From Hemerocallis citrina (taxonomy: Eukaryota > Streptophyta > Magnoliopsida > Asparagales > Asphodelaceae), in NCBI GenBank assembly GCA_017893485.1, contig CM030368.1, positions 107,701,549 to 107,765,548 of the forward strand: 64,000 nucleotides of DNA, read 5' to 3'. How positions within the stretch are numbered: position 1 is the first letter of the stretch; each line of letters opens with the position of its first letter. Below are positions 24,088 to 35,216 of the stretch, in pieces. Made by a program: the position numbers and the translations under genes. The notes beneath the pieces were generated by a model that saw only the letters and a program-made list of their open reading frames with translations, was not told where the DNA came from and ran no database searches.

Positions 24088-24645
24088 AAGGTCGGTGCCA
24101 AGAGCGCTCGGCAAGGCATCCCGAGGTCCATTTTTTTCATGTAAAAGGGTCGGTGGCAAGAGCGCTCGGCAAGGCGTGCCGAAATCCATTTTTTCCATGT
24201 AAAACGGTCGGTGGCAAGAGCGCTCGGCAAGGCATGCCGAAGTCCATTTTTTCCATGTAAAATGATCGGTGGCAAGAGCGCTCGGCTAGGCGTGCCGAAG
24301 TCCATTTTTTACATATAAAATGGTCGGTGGTAAGAGCGCTCAGCAAGGCGTGCCGAAGTCCATTTTTTCTATAAAAAATGGTCGGTGGCAAGAGCGCTCG
24401 GCAAGGCGTGCCAAAGTCCATTTTTTCCATGTAAAATGGTCGGTGGCAAGAGCGCTCGGCAAGGCGTACCGAAGTCCATTTTTTCCATGTAAAATGGTCG
24501 ATGGCAAGAGCGCTCGGCAAGGCGTGCCGAGGTCCATTTTTTTCATTTAAAATGGTCGGTGGCAAGAGTTTTCGGCAAGGCATGCCGAAGTCCATTTTTT
24601 CCAGGTAAAATGGTTGGTGACAAGAGCGCTCGGCAAGGTGTGTCG
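24088..24645 (+). repeat. 58-bp tandem array, about 9-10 copies
   Basis: The unit contains GGTGGCAAGAGCGCTCGGCA, then AGGCGTGCCGAAGTCCA, then a T6 run and CATGTAAAAT; starts at 24148, 24206 and 24264 give an exact 58-bp period. The length is not a multiple of three, so the long ORFs on both strands are artefacts of the repeat. It sits just upstream of the antisense gene promoter. Tat elements are known to carry hypervariable tandem repeats in this region. Confidence 0.92.
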
Positions 24646-24861
24646 TGGTGCCAGAGTTGATTTGACGGCTAGGAAATGATAGGCTGGGCTGATGACTGTT
24701 GAGCTTATGACAACTCTGACAGAAGTGACAGCCATTAATGCGACGGTACGGCCTGGCGCGGTAAGTCATGTTACGGTTCAGCTCCTTTTGTCGCTTTGCA
24801 TAAATTGGCCTGACTGTTGGTTTTCTTTGGGCCCATTATCCTCGTTTCGTGTGCCAAGCTC

Positions 24862-24868
24862 TATAAAA
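24862..24868 (+). promoter_or_regulatory. Putative TATA box of the antisense gene module
   Basis: CTCTATAAAACTGC lies 171 bp before the ATG at 25033, in an otherwise GC-richer stretch. The equivalent gene in the other Tat element has TATAAATA about 150 bp before its ATG. Confidence 0.55.
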
Positions 24869-25032
24869 CTGCACCCCCTCTCTCATTTTTCACTTCTCCG
24901 AATTTTTTCTCAGGCGGTGATTTTCTACTAGCGAGAGCTCACGGTGATCGCTGGCTGTTTTCCGGTGAAAATTCCGACCGCAACTTGTCACTTCAAGGTA
25001 ACTTATACTTAGTTTTTTTTTAAAGTACAAAA

Positions 25033-25276
25033 ATGTCTCTTTCCCCTGTCTCTGAGCCCTCCCCCCTGCTGGCGAAGCTCCATTTCCGAGTCAGGGAGGT
25101 TGCAAAGATAAGGGCAAGAGGGTTTATGGTCGGGACACAATAGTGGAGGACCCGATGCGTATGGGAGAGTTCGGCAGGTTGCCAGGGCTGTTTATAGGGC
25201 TCCATAGGGTCCGGGAACTTCCAGAGGAGCATGCCGAGTGGATTGTTTATGGGAGGGGGCGAACCTTCGAGGAGAA
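25033..25276 (+). pseudogene. Antisense gene, first part, opposite to gag-pol (N-terminal exon)
   Basis: The likely ATG is at 25033 (MSLSPVSEPSPLLAKLHFR). The frame meets a stop at 25139, but another frame reads on as DPMRMGEFGRL, then EEHAEWIVYGRGRTFEEN, up to the insertion of a solo LTR. The reading frame at 25262-25276 matches that at 29071 onwards once the LTR is discounted. This region is a poorly conserved N-terminus with Ser/Pro-rich start, like the Ser-rich N-terminus of the homologous gene at 58591 in the other Tat element. Confidence 0.55.
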
Positions 25277-26999
25277 TGTAACACCCCGCAAAATTTAAAT
25301 GACAATTTTGCCCTCGGGTGTTACGCACGTGCATTTTGTACGGTTATTGATTATATCCATAACGCATTTTTGATATGTATTTTGAATTCCAATTATTTAT
25401 GCAATCCCGTATTCTTAAAGTTCCATTTGAGACAACTCAAATGCTAAATTTCAATCTTTGAGTTTTTACGTGCTTTTTACGTATTATCGATGCACGTGTC
25501 GATTTCGGGTATTCCACCGTTACGTGCAAAGTTTTCAATGGATTTCAATTATTTATCTTTATAAACATGTTTGAATTTGTTTTGTAAACGAAAATTCAAT
25601 TTTTGACTATCTTTATTAAAATAAATTTTCTACGTGCAATACACGTGTTTTCTGTACGTTTGAGTATATTATCAAATATGTATATTAAATATACTTTCTA
25701 TTGCATTCCAATTGATTATAAATATTTTTCGGTTCATAAAGTCAATTTTTGTATTTTTGAGATTTTCCGGGCAATGCACGTGTTTTGGTGCACGTGTTTT
25801 AAGCGTATTATTCTTTCAAAATAATTTTCATGAAAATGTGAGTGTCTATTTTTATTGTTCATGAAAAGTATAATTTTTAAGTTAATTTTATATATTTATT
25901 ACATATATAGATAATTATTTTTAAAGGATTAAATAAATAAATTGTTTTTGTACACAAAGCACGTGCACGTGCACACGTGCGTTGTGCACACAATTTTTGG
26001 GGGACCGGGCTAATTAGAGAAGAGGGAAAACCTGGAGTTTTGATTTTGAAAACAAGAGGGAAAGCAAGTTACCAAAATTTATAATGGGTTAGTGGTGTTC
26101 ATGTGGAGGTAGTTATACTAACTACCCATTAGCCTTCTTATAAAAGTGCACTCTTAGCCTCTCTTTCTCTCATCTCTTTTCTCCCTTCTCTCTTGCCAAT
26201 CCGAGACAACCCAAACCAGCAAAGCTCTGTCCATTTCTCCACCTAATCACCATTCCACTTGCCTATATACATATACTAATGTATATATATGTACATATAT
26301 AGTATGTGTATATGAAAGAAGATGGAAGATTGTTCTTGATGTTGCCAACCGGAGGTGGAGATGCTCTTGAGGATTGTTGCTTACCGATGTGGAGCTTGGA
26401 GGCTTGCTTTGGTGCACGGATTTCGAGGAGTTGCAATTGGAACTCCTAATTCTAGGGGTTCATTTGGGTAACAAATCTTCATTTTTAGGTGGGTGTTTCT
26501 TAAATGCTTTCTAATTTAGAAGTAGAAATGCATGATAGTTGATATATGATTTATTGAGTTGAAATTGAATTGATTGCATGCAAATTAATATAGAAATGAA
26601 TCGTTAAATCTTGATTGATTATGGTAAATGCAAATTGCCATGCTTGTTATGATTGCTAGTTGAATTGCTAGAATTGAAGTGATTGTATAAAATTGATGCA
26701 TATTGAGACATTATTGGAGTAATGCGAAATGTGGCAAAAAGTATGATTTATAACCTCAAAATGTTATTTATACAAGTATAGAGATTTTTGTAAAGTAAAT
26801 TTTGATAAAAGAAGGTAGTTTATTTGGAAAATTTGTTTTGATGCATTTTGATTGGGGAAAAGAGAACTTGGGAATTGATAATATATATGATAATGTTTTA
26901 AAAGGAATATATTCTGGAAATAAATTATATTTTGTATATGGAAGTACAATCGATTCAAAAGTCGAAAAGTGTATGTAAAGATGCAAATTGTTGTTTTGA

Positions 27000-27438
27000 C
27001 AGTCGACTGTTCACTTCTACAGTCGACTGGTAAGTATTAAAAATTTGGTTTTGTCAGTAGGACAGTCGACTGACTATTTTTTTACAGTCGACTGATGCTG
27101 CCATAAATTTGATGTTGAGTTTTCAAGATATTTGCGGGACAGTCGACTGATACTGCCACCAGTCGACTGAACCGAACTCTTATGATTCTTGAGTTTGAAA
27201 TTGATTTTGACAAATGAAAGTTAAATAAGTTTTGAATACAAGATTTTATGATTATTAAGATTTGATTGAGTTTTATTGTGAAATGCACACAAGGTTATGA
27301 AAAATGAAATTGACAAAGAAATTAAATTGGAACACTGCGGAACAGCCGACTGCCGTGTGCAGCAGTCGACTCTCCCGAGTGGTTATGAAGAATGTGAATT
27401 GACTGAACAAGTCGACTGGAAGAGTTCCCAGTCGACTG
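27000..27438. repeat. Cluster of CAGTCGACTG palindromes
   Basis: Perfect 10-bp palindromes start at 27000, 27020, 27063, 27085, 27140, 27160 and 27429, with one-mismatch copies at 27343, 27363 and 27409. That is ten sites in 440 bp, in a region downstream of the LTR promoter. Spacing is irregular, which argues against simple tandem duplication. Confidence 0.85.
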
Positions 27439-27884
27439 TCCAGAGTGCTTTTTGATATATCTGAAATCTTGTGAATTGTTTGTGGTAAAGATTGTGAATC
27501 TGGATATTGGTAAACTCTATTTGTTGCTGCATAACTTTGTATGAAATGAATCATAGTTGAATTGAGAATTTACATGAAATGAATCATAGATGAGGATTGA
27601 GAATTAAATGAATATGAAAGGCTAAGATCATGATGAGAAAGTCTGTGAGACTCTAAAATGAATTATGAGCTGAAAGTGCTCAATTGAAAGTTGTGAATTG
27701 TAAATTGAAACCAAAGAGTAGCTAAGTCTCCCCCGGCAATGAAATGAAATGAAATGAGAATTTGAAAGACCAAGGTTGGTCATATATTGTAATGAATGAA
27801 TAAGTCCGGTTGAGTGGAGAGGCTAACTCTAGAGCTTTGATTTTTATTCATGATTCTAATAATTAATACATTGTAAGGCTGTAA

Positions 27885-28480
27885 TGAAAGTAAGAGAAAA
27901 ACATAAGTATGGGAGCCTAGGGTCTACGATGCGGATGTGATCCACAGAATGCATGCTTGATGAGTCAAGACATGGCGTGGGCAATATACTCCAGAATGAT
28001 CGGGATCTTGGCGACGCTTGTGGGATGTTTGGTGACGGCAAAAGGATCGTGTTCAGGGAGGAGGCTGAACTATCGCAGAATGCATGCTTGATGAGTCAAG
28101 ACATGGCGCGAGGTTCCCCTCTAGGGTCTTGGACACGTGCTTGTAATCATGGAACGTCTATGACACTTGCCGAAATTACAGATAGATACATAGTGGAGAT
28201 GTAATGAAAGTGAGAGAAAAACATGAGTATGAGAGCTAGGGTACGGTGCGGGTATGTGAGCCGCAGAATGCATGCTTGATGAGTCAAGACATGGCGCGGG
28301 CACAACTCAGTAATGATCGGACTTTAGTCACGCTTATGGGATGTTTGGTGGCTGCAAGTGGATTGTGTTCAGGGAGGAGGCTGAATTGTCGCAGAATGCA
28401 TGCTTGACGAGTCAAGACATGGCGCGAAATTCTACTCCAGGGGCCAGGATACATGCTTGTACTCATAGAATCATCTAGGA
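27885..28480 (+). repeat. Roughly 310-bp tandem duplication with shorter subrepeats
   Basis: The segment starting GTAATGAAAGTAAGAGAAAA (about 27880) recurs at about 28199. Within both, CGCAGAATGCATGCTTGA-type motifs repeat (27945, 28076, 28262, 28392), each followed by GAGTCAAGACATGGCG. It occupies the same place in this LTR as the 47-bp repeats do in the LTR at 1-3929. Confidence 0.8.
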
Positions 28481-29075
28481 TACTCACTGAAATTACAGTA
28501 GTAGATTAAGTCATGGCGAGGGATTGAACCCTACAATAATGAAGACGGTTAAGAGGCTTGCCCTCGGACCTATGTAGTATGGGATGCATAGAATCCGAAC
28601 AAGTGTGCATTAGTGTCATATAATATAAAGAAATGCATTAAGGACTAAGTGCACCGCACAACACGACATCTATAGGATAGTCCCTTTATAACTTTGTTTG
28701 TGATCAAGTTTGTGTTTGCCAAAGCATTTGAGAATCGTTATACTGTTTCCGGCATAGAGAGGATGGCCGTGTACAATATTTCGTCAGTTGTAAGCAACTG
28801 ACGCGCCCACAGTTTTATATGCAGGATGTGGAGTTACATGAAGATATAAAGAGAATTGATGCTGTTGATTACTTAAATGTTAAAGTTGTAACAATTGTAC
28901 ATTCATTATTGTTGTATTTTATTGATTCCGCTGCTTATTGATGTAAAAGACTCTGGTGTAATTATTGTTGAAATAAAAGTTGTAAATTCGTTGTGAAATT
29001 GTACGAAAGAAGTGAAAAGATCCTGTAGAACTCTCGAATTCAGTTGTATTTGGAATTCAGGGGCGTTACAGAGAA

Positions 29076-29690
29076 TGTGGCAAGGGAGACCTCGGAAGCG
29101 GACGACACGGTGTCCATCCTCAACGAGGTGGACCGGGCAGTGATCCGGGATTGCTTCCAAATCTCGGAGGAGTATGAACTAATGTTGCCGGGTCCCGGGG
29201 TTAGGCCCAATTCGCCGTTGCCAGTAACCATGCGTTTCTGGCCGGTCGATGCCTTTATCGCCGGGGCTCGGCTCCCTCTCCACCCGTTCGCGATTCAGGT
29301 ACTTAGGTGGTTTGGGGTCAGCCCATCCCACTTATGCGAAACGCGTGGAGAGTGATTAACGGGTTCGTGCTCCACTGCTAGACAGCCGGGGTTGAGCCGG
29401 AGTTGAGGGTGCTCCGGATGCTCTACCGTCTTCACCAGCAGAACCGGTCAGAGTTCCGATATTATTTAGCCCCAAGGCTTGGTGCTCGGCTCGTCGTCTG
29501 CCCCGACTCAATAAAGCACTGGCGCGAGAAGTTTTTCATAGTGCGGAGTCCAGAGGCGTGGCCTATACCCTCCGGTTGGGTGGAGGAGGTGACGAAGCAA
29601 GTGAGGGAGTCGCTAGTGCTTTACCCCCAATTGGAGGATGCAGTTCGGGTCCTTCTCGACCTACCCAAGTTCAACTAGCGAGATCTGACC
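29076..29690 (+). pseudogene. Antisense gene, second part: PF04195-like 'putative gypsy type transposon' domain
   Basis: Continues in frame from 25276 (VARETSEADD). The domain is recognisable: RFWPVDAFIAGARLPLHPF, FGVSPSHL, then, after a 1-nt shift near 29335, NAWRVINGFVLHC, GVEPELRVLRMLYRLHQQ, FRYYLAPRLGARLV, DSIKHWREKFFIVRS. This matches the plant family named 'putative gypsy type transposon domain' (PF04195). The homologous exon in the other Tat element reads WYCIFPLDAFGSGLRLLIHP and DSIKEWKRKYLVIRS. In-frame stops are at about 29383 and 29676. Function is unknown; it is repeatedly found as retrotransposon cargo. Confidence 0.75.
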
Positions 29691-29829
29691 GAAGACGTTC
29701 TCTTCAGGGGACGGCTCTGTCGCGTAGATCCTAGTACGCGGCTTTTATCTATGTTCTTTTTTTTCTTTTTACTTTGCTTATCATAATTTGCGTTTTTCTT
29801 AACCAACTTCTCGCTTGATTGCAAAAAAT

Positions 29830-30266
29830 ATGGACCACGATGTTGTGCTATCGCAGAGGGCTGCCCTCGGGAGCAAGGTGCCTACGAAGTGCAAGAGGGT
29901 CACGACCAAGCTGACCGCTTCGTAGACTACGAAGGTCGTCGGTGCCACTGAGGAGGTGGAGGTCGTGACCCCGAGGGAGGCTCTGGAGGCAGCCTCGGCG
30001 TCGGCCAACGTAGGCGAGTTCTCGATAGCCGTTGCACTCAGGATGGAGGCACCCCCACTGACATTGGATGTCGAGGAAATCCTTACAGAGGAGCACAAGA
30101 AAATCTACGTTCCGGACTGGCAAGTTCGGAAGCTCGACGGGTTCCTCGGCGACTCGACGTCGAGCATGCAGGCGGTGAAGCACCTGGCGACGCCGAAGGA
30201 CCAAGCCGCCATGGACACCGGCCTTGTGGGTGATGATGCCATCGAGATCGCTCGTGCGGCGGTATC
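29830..30266 (+). pseudogene. Antisense gene, third part (linker exon)
   Basis: After a T-rich, intron-like stretch (29745-29820) a new exon begins near MDHDVVLSQRA at 29830. The homologous exon in the other element begins MDPESIKAQR after a good acceptor site. A stop interrupts at 29923, then the frame is open to the solo LTR: EEVEVVTPREALEAASASAN, YVPDWQVRKLDGFL, VKHLATPKDQAAM, EIARAA. LATPKD aligns with LATPRD in the homologue, which is followed by a splice donor. Confidence 0.6.
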
Positions 30267-30660
30267 TGTAGCGCCCCATTTTCCATACACTGGGAAACCG
30301 AGACACGAGCCAGGACCTTTTCATTCAATTAGTCACAATACACAGAAACAGGAAAATTTAAATTTTTTTATTAACATAATATTACAGGCCGAGTGTTTCC
30401 ACTAATACAATAAGTTACATCAGAGTGTACATGAATAAAAGATAATCATTGTTTTTTCACTTGTAGATCATGCCTCGGCTAGAGTCCTTCTGGTTCGCGA
30501 TCTTGTGTCCACAACCTATTGAAATGGGGACGTCAGTATTCACTGACGCTTAAAGGCTGATCATATAGCAGCGAATCTCCAAACAACATATACAAATAGG
30601 GTGAAGTATGTCGGTGTAGTTTAAGTGTTCGTGAGTGCAGTGATTAGAATCTAATAAATG

Positions 30661-30795
30661 TCAATCAAACTGGAATACCAATGCACTGTCAACCAAACTA
30701 GAATACTAATGCACTGTCAACTAAACTAGAATACTAATGCACTGTCAACTAAGCTAGGATACTAATGCACTGTCAACTAAACTAGGATGCTCATA
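30661..30795. repeat. 31-bp tandem repeat, about 4-5 copies
   Basis: The unit reads ATGCACTGTCAACTAAACTA then GAATACTA, with an even 31-bp spacing. It lies in the promoter-distal part of the solo LTR. Confidence 0.85.
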
Positions 30796-32134
30796 TTCTA
30801 ATGTCAGCAAGTCTCCGAAGTCAACATGCAGCCCATACTACATGCGACCATTCTCAAGCCGTTTCTCCATATATAGGGATTTGAACCCGCGTTATGAATT
30901 TCTAATTGTACACAACCTGTTCCTGACACCTACACGTGACTGATGAGGCTGCAGATGTGGTCATGTCCCACTAATGCAGTCCGCCAGTGGTGTCTATGTT
31001 CGCCACTGCTACCCGGCTAATCGGACCTCACTCAAAACTAGACGAACCCAATGTATCGGGCGTCATTTCAAAATTCAAATCATAGGGTCTCGCAAGCGTA
31101 GGGTAGCGCGAAGCCTACCCTGTGGCACCCCTGGGGTCTCGCAAGCGCAGGACTGCCCAATGCATCCTGTGGCACCCCAAGCCACGGTACTTCAGGAATT
31201 AACAGCGCGAGATACGCAACCCGTGCTCCCAACTTGTGAGACGGCACCATACGTATCCCTTTGACAGGAAGGCGCAACCCAATAACACAACCTAAGATCG
31301 GCCCCAAAGAAAGGTTTGGTCGTACGGTGCACCCTACTACCAACTCCCCTTCTTCCTGGCAAAAAGGTTAAGTAATGATTTTATAAGTTACTACCCTAAT
31401 GATGTTACTACTCCTATACAATCTTACATAATTTCCAACTTAGATTATCATGGTCCAACTCGTGGTCCCTCGATCCAAGACTCGAGTAACGAGATCACTC
31501 TCACTCATCCCTACCCCTAACTCGGATTCTACCAACACTCTCGGCCCACGGTCAACCTACATTGGTTAAGATCCGTCGATGCCCGAGGTGAGATCTATCC
31601 ATTTACTCTAAGGGGGTAGGATGTGGTCTTGATGGTCGATGACCCTTAGGGTAATTGAAGATCCTAAACTAGCTTTTTATCAAGCTACAACTATTAGAAC
31701 TTCTCAACCTTTATTGCTATGAATGAAGGGTGCTCATATGCTATGGTTCCATTTTAAATTAGAACCTACTCGACTAGAGTCCATGGATTTTCCTCCTAAC
31801 CCACATAAAACATTGGTACATTTTCTCATGCAACTAGGATACTATACAATACCGTCCAAGCATGTATGGTTCCTTACTAACATCAACTACAATAAGGTAG
31901 TTACAACTACAATTTCAACATGGCTCTTTCTTATTACTTAGCCTATGGCAATTCAATCATGGTATGCAATTGCAAGCATCAACCTACAACAATTAATTAC
32001 GGTATATATGACATAACCATCAACTTACAACATTCTTAATTATGAATGCGATTTAGCATGCACTTGTAACAAGTCTTAAGCATGGATATATAACTAGTAT
32101 GAACATACAACATCCCAAGGCATGGTGGTATTCT

Positions 32135-32945
32135 AACATTAATCCTACAATATTCTAAGCATGTGTATAGGCTTAGCATGGTATACATCATTCCTAAACA
32201 TGGTAAGGATTTTTAATATAAATCCTACAACATTCTAAGCATGTTTATACACTTAGCATGGTATTCATCATTCCTAAACATGGTAGGTATTTTTAATATA
32301 AATCCTACAACATTCTAAGCATGTTTATACACTTAGCATGGTATACATCATTGCTAAACATGGTAGGTATTTTTAATATAAATCCTACAACATTCTAAGC
32401 ATGATATGAACTTTAGCATGGTATACATCATTCCTAAACATGGTAAGGATTTTTAATATAAATTCTACAACATTCTAAGCATGTATATAAACTTTAGCAT
32501 GGTATACATCATTCCTAAACATGGTAGGTATTTTTAATATAAATCCTACAACATTCTAAGCATGTTTATACACTTAGCATGGTATACATCATTGCTAAAC
32601 ATGGTAGGTATTTTTAATATAAATCCTACAACATTCTAAGCATGTATATGAACTTAGTATGGTATACATCATTCCTAAACATGGTAAGGATTTTTAATAT
32701 AAATCTTACAACATTCTAAGCATGTATATAAACTTTAGCATGGTATACATCATTCCTAAACATGGTAGGTATTTTTAATATAAATCCTACAACATTCCAA
32801 GCATGTATATAAACTTTTGCATGGTATACATCATTCCTAAACATGGTAAGGATTTTTAATATAAATCCTACAACATTCTAAGCATGTATATAAACTTTAG
32901 CATGGTATACATCATTCCTAAATATGGTATGCTATTTTAACATTA
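32135..32945. repeat. 80-bp tandem array, about 10 copies
   Basis: Units contain CATTCCTAAACATGGTAGG, then TATTTTTAATATAAATCC, then TACAACATTCTAAGCATG; starts at 32201, 32281, 32361 and 32441 give an 80-bp period that drifts to 81 bp. Variants alternate (GTAAGGAT versus GTAGGTAT), hinting at a higher-order arrangement. It has no copy in the Tekay-like element at 5051-21172. Confidence 0.9.
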
Positions 32946-34257
32946 ACATAAAGCATGGTGTACATTTTAGTAACATTCTAGACATGCATACTAGTTAAGT
33001 ACCAACCTACAACATAGCATGAGTGTCTACACAATTCTAGAATGGGTAGAACATAACATAAAAATTTGCTACAACTAATCATGGATAGTTACCTTAACTT
33101 AAGCATAAACAACAATTTAAGCATGGTATTTTCTAATCATCAAAGCATGGTTAATTAGTTACTAGCTATTACAAGGACCATTTATCTTTCCTTTTTTCTT
33201 TCTTTCTTTATGATTTACAATTACACATAATGAGTTGTAAACCTACTTAGCATTCCTTTCTTTTTCCTTTTTCTTTTGTAACCAAAATTAGCATTTCAAG
33301 TAGAGAGCAAATAGTAAAAGAATGAGAGTTTATTTGTTGAGTTTACTACTTCAATGCATATAAAAATTCTACTATGCTACTGTCAAGTTTGAGTTCTACA
33401 TCCCAATGGGTATGTACACACATATGCATATGTTTATGTCAATTTGTTCGTTCAATAACACAATCAACTCCACCATTCCTCCTTCTTATGTCATTGTTCC
33501 ATATGCTTAATGAAATAGTCCAAGTAGTTAGTTCTTTTATTAGTCAAACAATAACTACTAACAACATTCTTTCCTTATGTGTCCCATGAAAGTTCATATC
33601 ATTCTTTTCCCTTTTTAAGTGGTTATACTACAACATACTAGATAAGAAACCCATACAACCATACTACTACAAAAACAACCACACCAAAAGAAAAGTAAAC
33701 AAGGAGGATAAGAAGAAGAAGAACCATCAAAACAACAATACAAACAAACAAACAAACAAACAAAAGAGAAACCCCCACCTTGTTTCACTCCTAGCTTTTA
33801 GAACTCTTACTAAACCTACAAGGAAAACTCTCAAGTTAGCATGGTGTTCTCTCTTTCTTTTCCTTTCTTTCTTTTGATCTTTCTAAAATGAGACAAAGGT
33901 GGAGGAAGAGGGTATTTATAGGTGGGAAAAAGGGTGGAGAGTGCAAATGTGTATGCACACAATTGCACAAAAGCCCCTCCCCAAATTTGGGCCGGTTTCT
34001 ACTAGGGAAGGAAAGGATGAGGTGGAGGTATGGTGAGGGAATGGTGCTTAGGTGAGGTGGAGGGTGATGTGGAAGAGAGAGTATTCGAGAAGAATTCCTT
34101 AATCCTTTGTGTCTTTTAACCTTAGGTTTAACTATCCAACAATTCCTAATTATCAACTAGGTTGTCATGGCTAAAGACAATTCTATATGAAAAATAAAAA
34201 TAATCAACTAGTTGAGTGCTAATAAAATAATATTATTAATAGTCGATCGGGATATTA

Positions 34258-34926
34258 CAGTGCGGTGAGTATCGATTTTCACTCTGTTGATAGCTTGTAC
34301 ATTAAATTTTCTGACTTCTTTCATTCCTTGTTGTTATGCTGCTGATAACCGTCCACTTCGGTCATCTCATGGAGCAGATGACGGAGCTGGAGAAGGACCT
34401 CAAGAGTGAGGCCGACCGAGCTCGGGCTGAAAAGGCTCGAATCGCCAATGAACTCGACAAGTTGAAGGTCGAGTTTGAGGGGAAGGCGACGAGGCTCGAG
34501 TACCTTGAGGGCCTCGTTACGAAGCTCGTGGATGATCTGCTTCGACAGAAGGAGGAGTCGGCCAAGCAGTAGGCTAAGGCGATGGAAGCTAAGGCTGCGG
34601 CGGTGAAGGATGCCGAGGCGGCCACCATGGCTAAGGTGCAAGGCGTCCTCGCTGCCAATATGGCTAAGGCGTATGCCCAAGCCATCATGCAGGTGTTGGA
34701 GCGTTATCCCGCGGTCCACTGCTCCGGATGGCGGCTCTTCCCGGACCACGTCAATGGCTTCGAACCCGAGTCGGAGGAGGAAGGAGTGGACGACGAAGAT
34801 GACACCGAGGTCGAGGTTATTGGCGAGGTTCAGGGGTCAGTGGTGACTCTGCTGGCGATGGTGACTCCTTTAGGGGAGTCCGACCCCGTCCAATCTCGCC
34901 GCCCCGGGAAAGAGGTCATCCCCTAA
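34258..34926 (+). pseudogene. Antisense gene, fourth part: coiled-coil exon
   Basis: A splice donor (GCG then GTGAGT at 34261) and an intron-like T-rich stretch precede the exon. It is open from about 34345: HLMEQMTELEKDLKSEADRA then REKARIANELDKLK-type heptads, and EYLEGLVTKLVDDLLRQKEE, a strong coiled coil. One stop at 34570 interrupts; the frame then continues AKAAAVKDAEAATMAKVQGV, AYAQAIMQVLERYP, and an acidic tail ending GKEVIP with TAA at 34924. The other Tat element has the same order: coiled coil, YAKALSHVRHFYPTIDLSGL, acidic tail. Confidence 0.6.
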
Positions 34927-34977
34927 CTTCTTCTTTCTTTCTTTTTCTTTTTTTTGGTCTTTTGAGTTGTTTGATTG

Positions 34978-35014
34978 TATTTGCCTAATAGCGGACTGGC
35001 CACCGCATTTTTGT
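34978..35014 (+). promoter_or_regulatory. Conserved non-coding hairpin after the antisense ORF
   Basis: GTATTTGCC, five variable bases, then GCGGACTGGCCACCGC followed by ATTTTTGT. It starts about 50 bp after the stop codon. The other Tat element has the same sequence 40 bp after its stop (56323-56284, minus strand) although the surrounding sequence has diverged. GCGG/CCGC can pair as a short stem. It could be a 3'-end or intronic RNA signal. Confidence 0.6.
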
Positions 35015-35216
35015 GCTGAATGAAAATACAACTTTTGGACTCGAACCTGTGTTTCTTTTGAGTAGCTTCCCAAACGTTTCTTTGAAATTTGACTAAGTGT
35101 TCAAACAAAAGATTTTGGTCTTCGCTAGGTGCACGTAGTCTCTTTCAGGAGTCAGATGTGAAGCAAATTTGTGAATATTTACTAAGCATTCTCATTGTTT
35201 GCCTTGAACTTTTCAG

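Larger units (their letters stand above)
25277..29070 (+). mobile_element. Solo LTR of a chromovirus-type element, 3794 bp
   Basis: Perfect 5-bp TSD GAGAA (25272-25276 and 29071-29075). It begins TGTAACACCCCGC and ends GGGGCGTTACA, the terminal pattern of the other chromovirus LTRs here. There is no internal coding region. It has a TATA box (TATAAAAG, 26139-26146), a cluster of perfect CAGTCGACTG palindromes (27000-27438) and an internal duplication (27885-28480). It is related to the LTR at 1-3929. Confidence 0.9.
30267..34257 (-). mobile_element. Solo LTR of a Tekay-like element, minus orientation, about 3.99 kb
   Basis: On the minus strand it begins TGTAATATCCCGATCGAC, the same start as the LTRs at 5051 and 13638, and ends GGGGCGCTACA. 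The 31360-31990 segment is an inverted relative of 19730-20180, and 30960-31360 of 7300-7560. Flanks share GCGG(T): ...GTGCGGCGGTATC on the left, GTGCGGTGAGT on the right; the exact TSD is blurred by about 4 bp. A TATA box (TATTTATA on plus, 33913-33920) is present. It inserted next to a splice donor of the antisense gene. Confidence 0.8.

Noticed and set aside
24088..24645. Regular repeats that might suggest a CRISPR array; also long ORFs on both strands
   Set aside because: The units are near-identical along their whole 58 bp with no unique spacers, and the DNA is plant nuclear. The ORFs exist because the repeat lacks stops in some frames.
34978..35014. Rho-independent terminator (GC stem followed by T-run)
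   Set aside because: This is a plant nuclear retrotransposon, so a bacterial-type terminator is not expected; kept as a conserved hairpin of unknown role.
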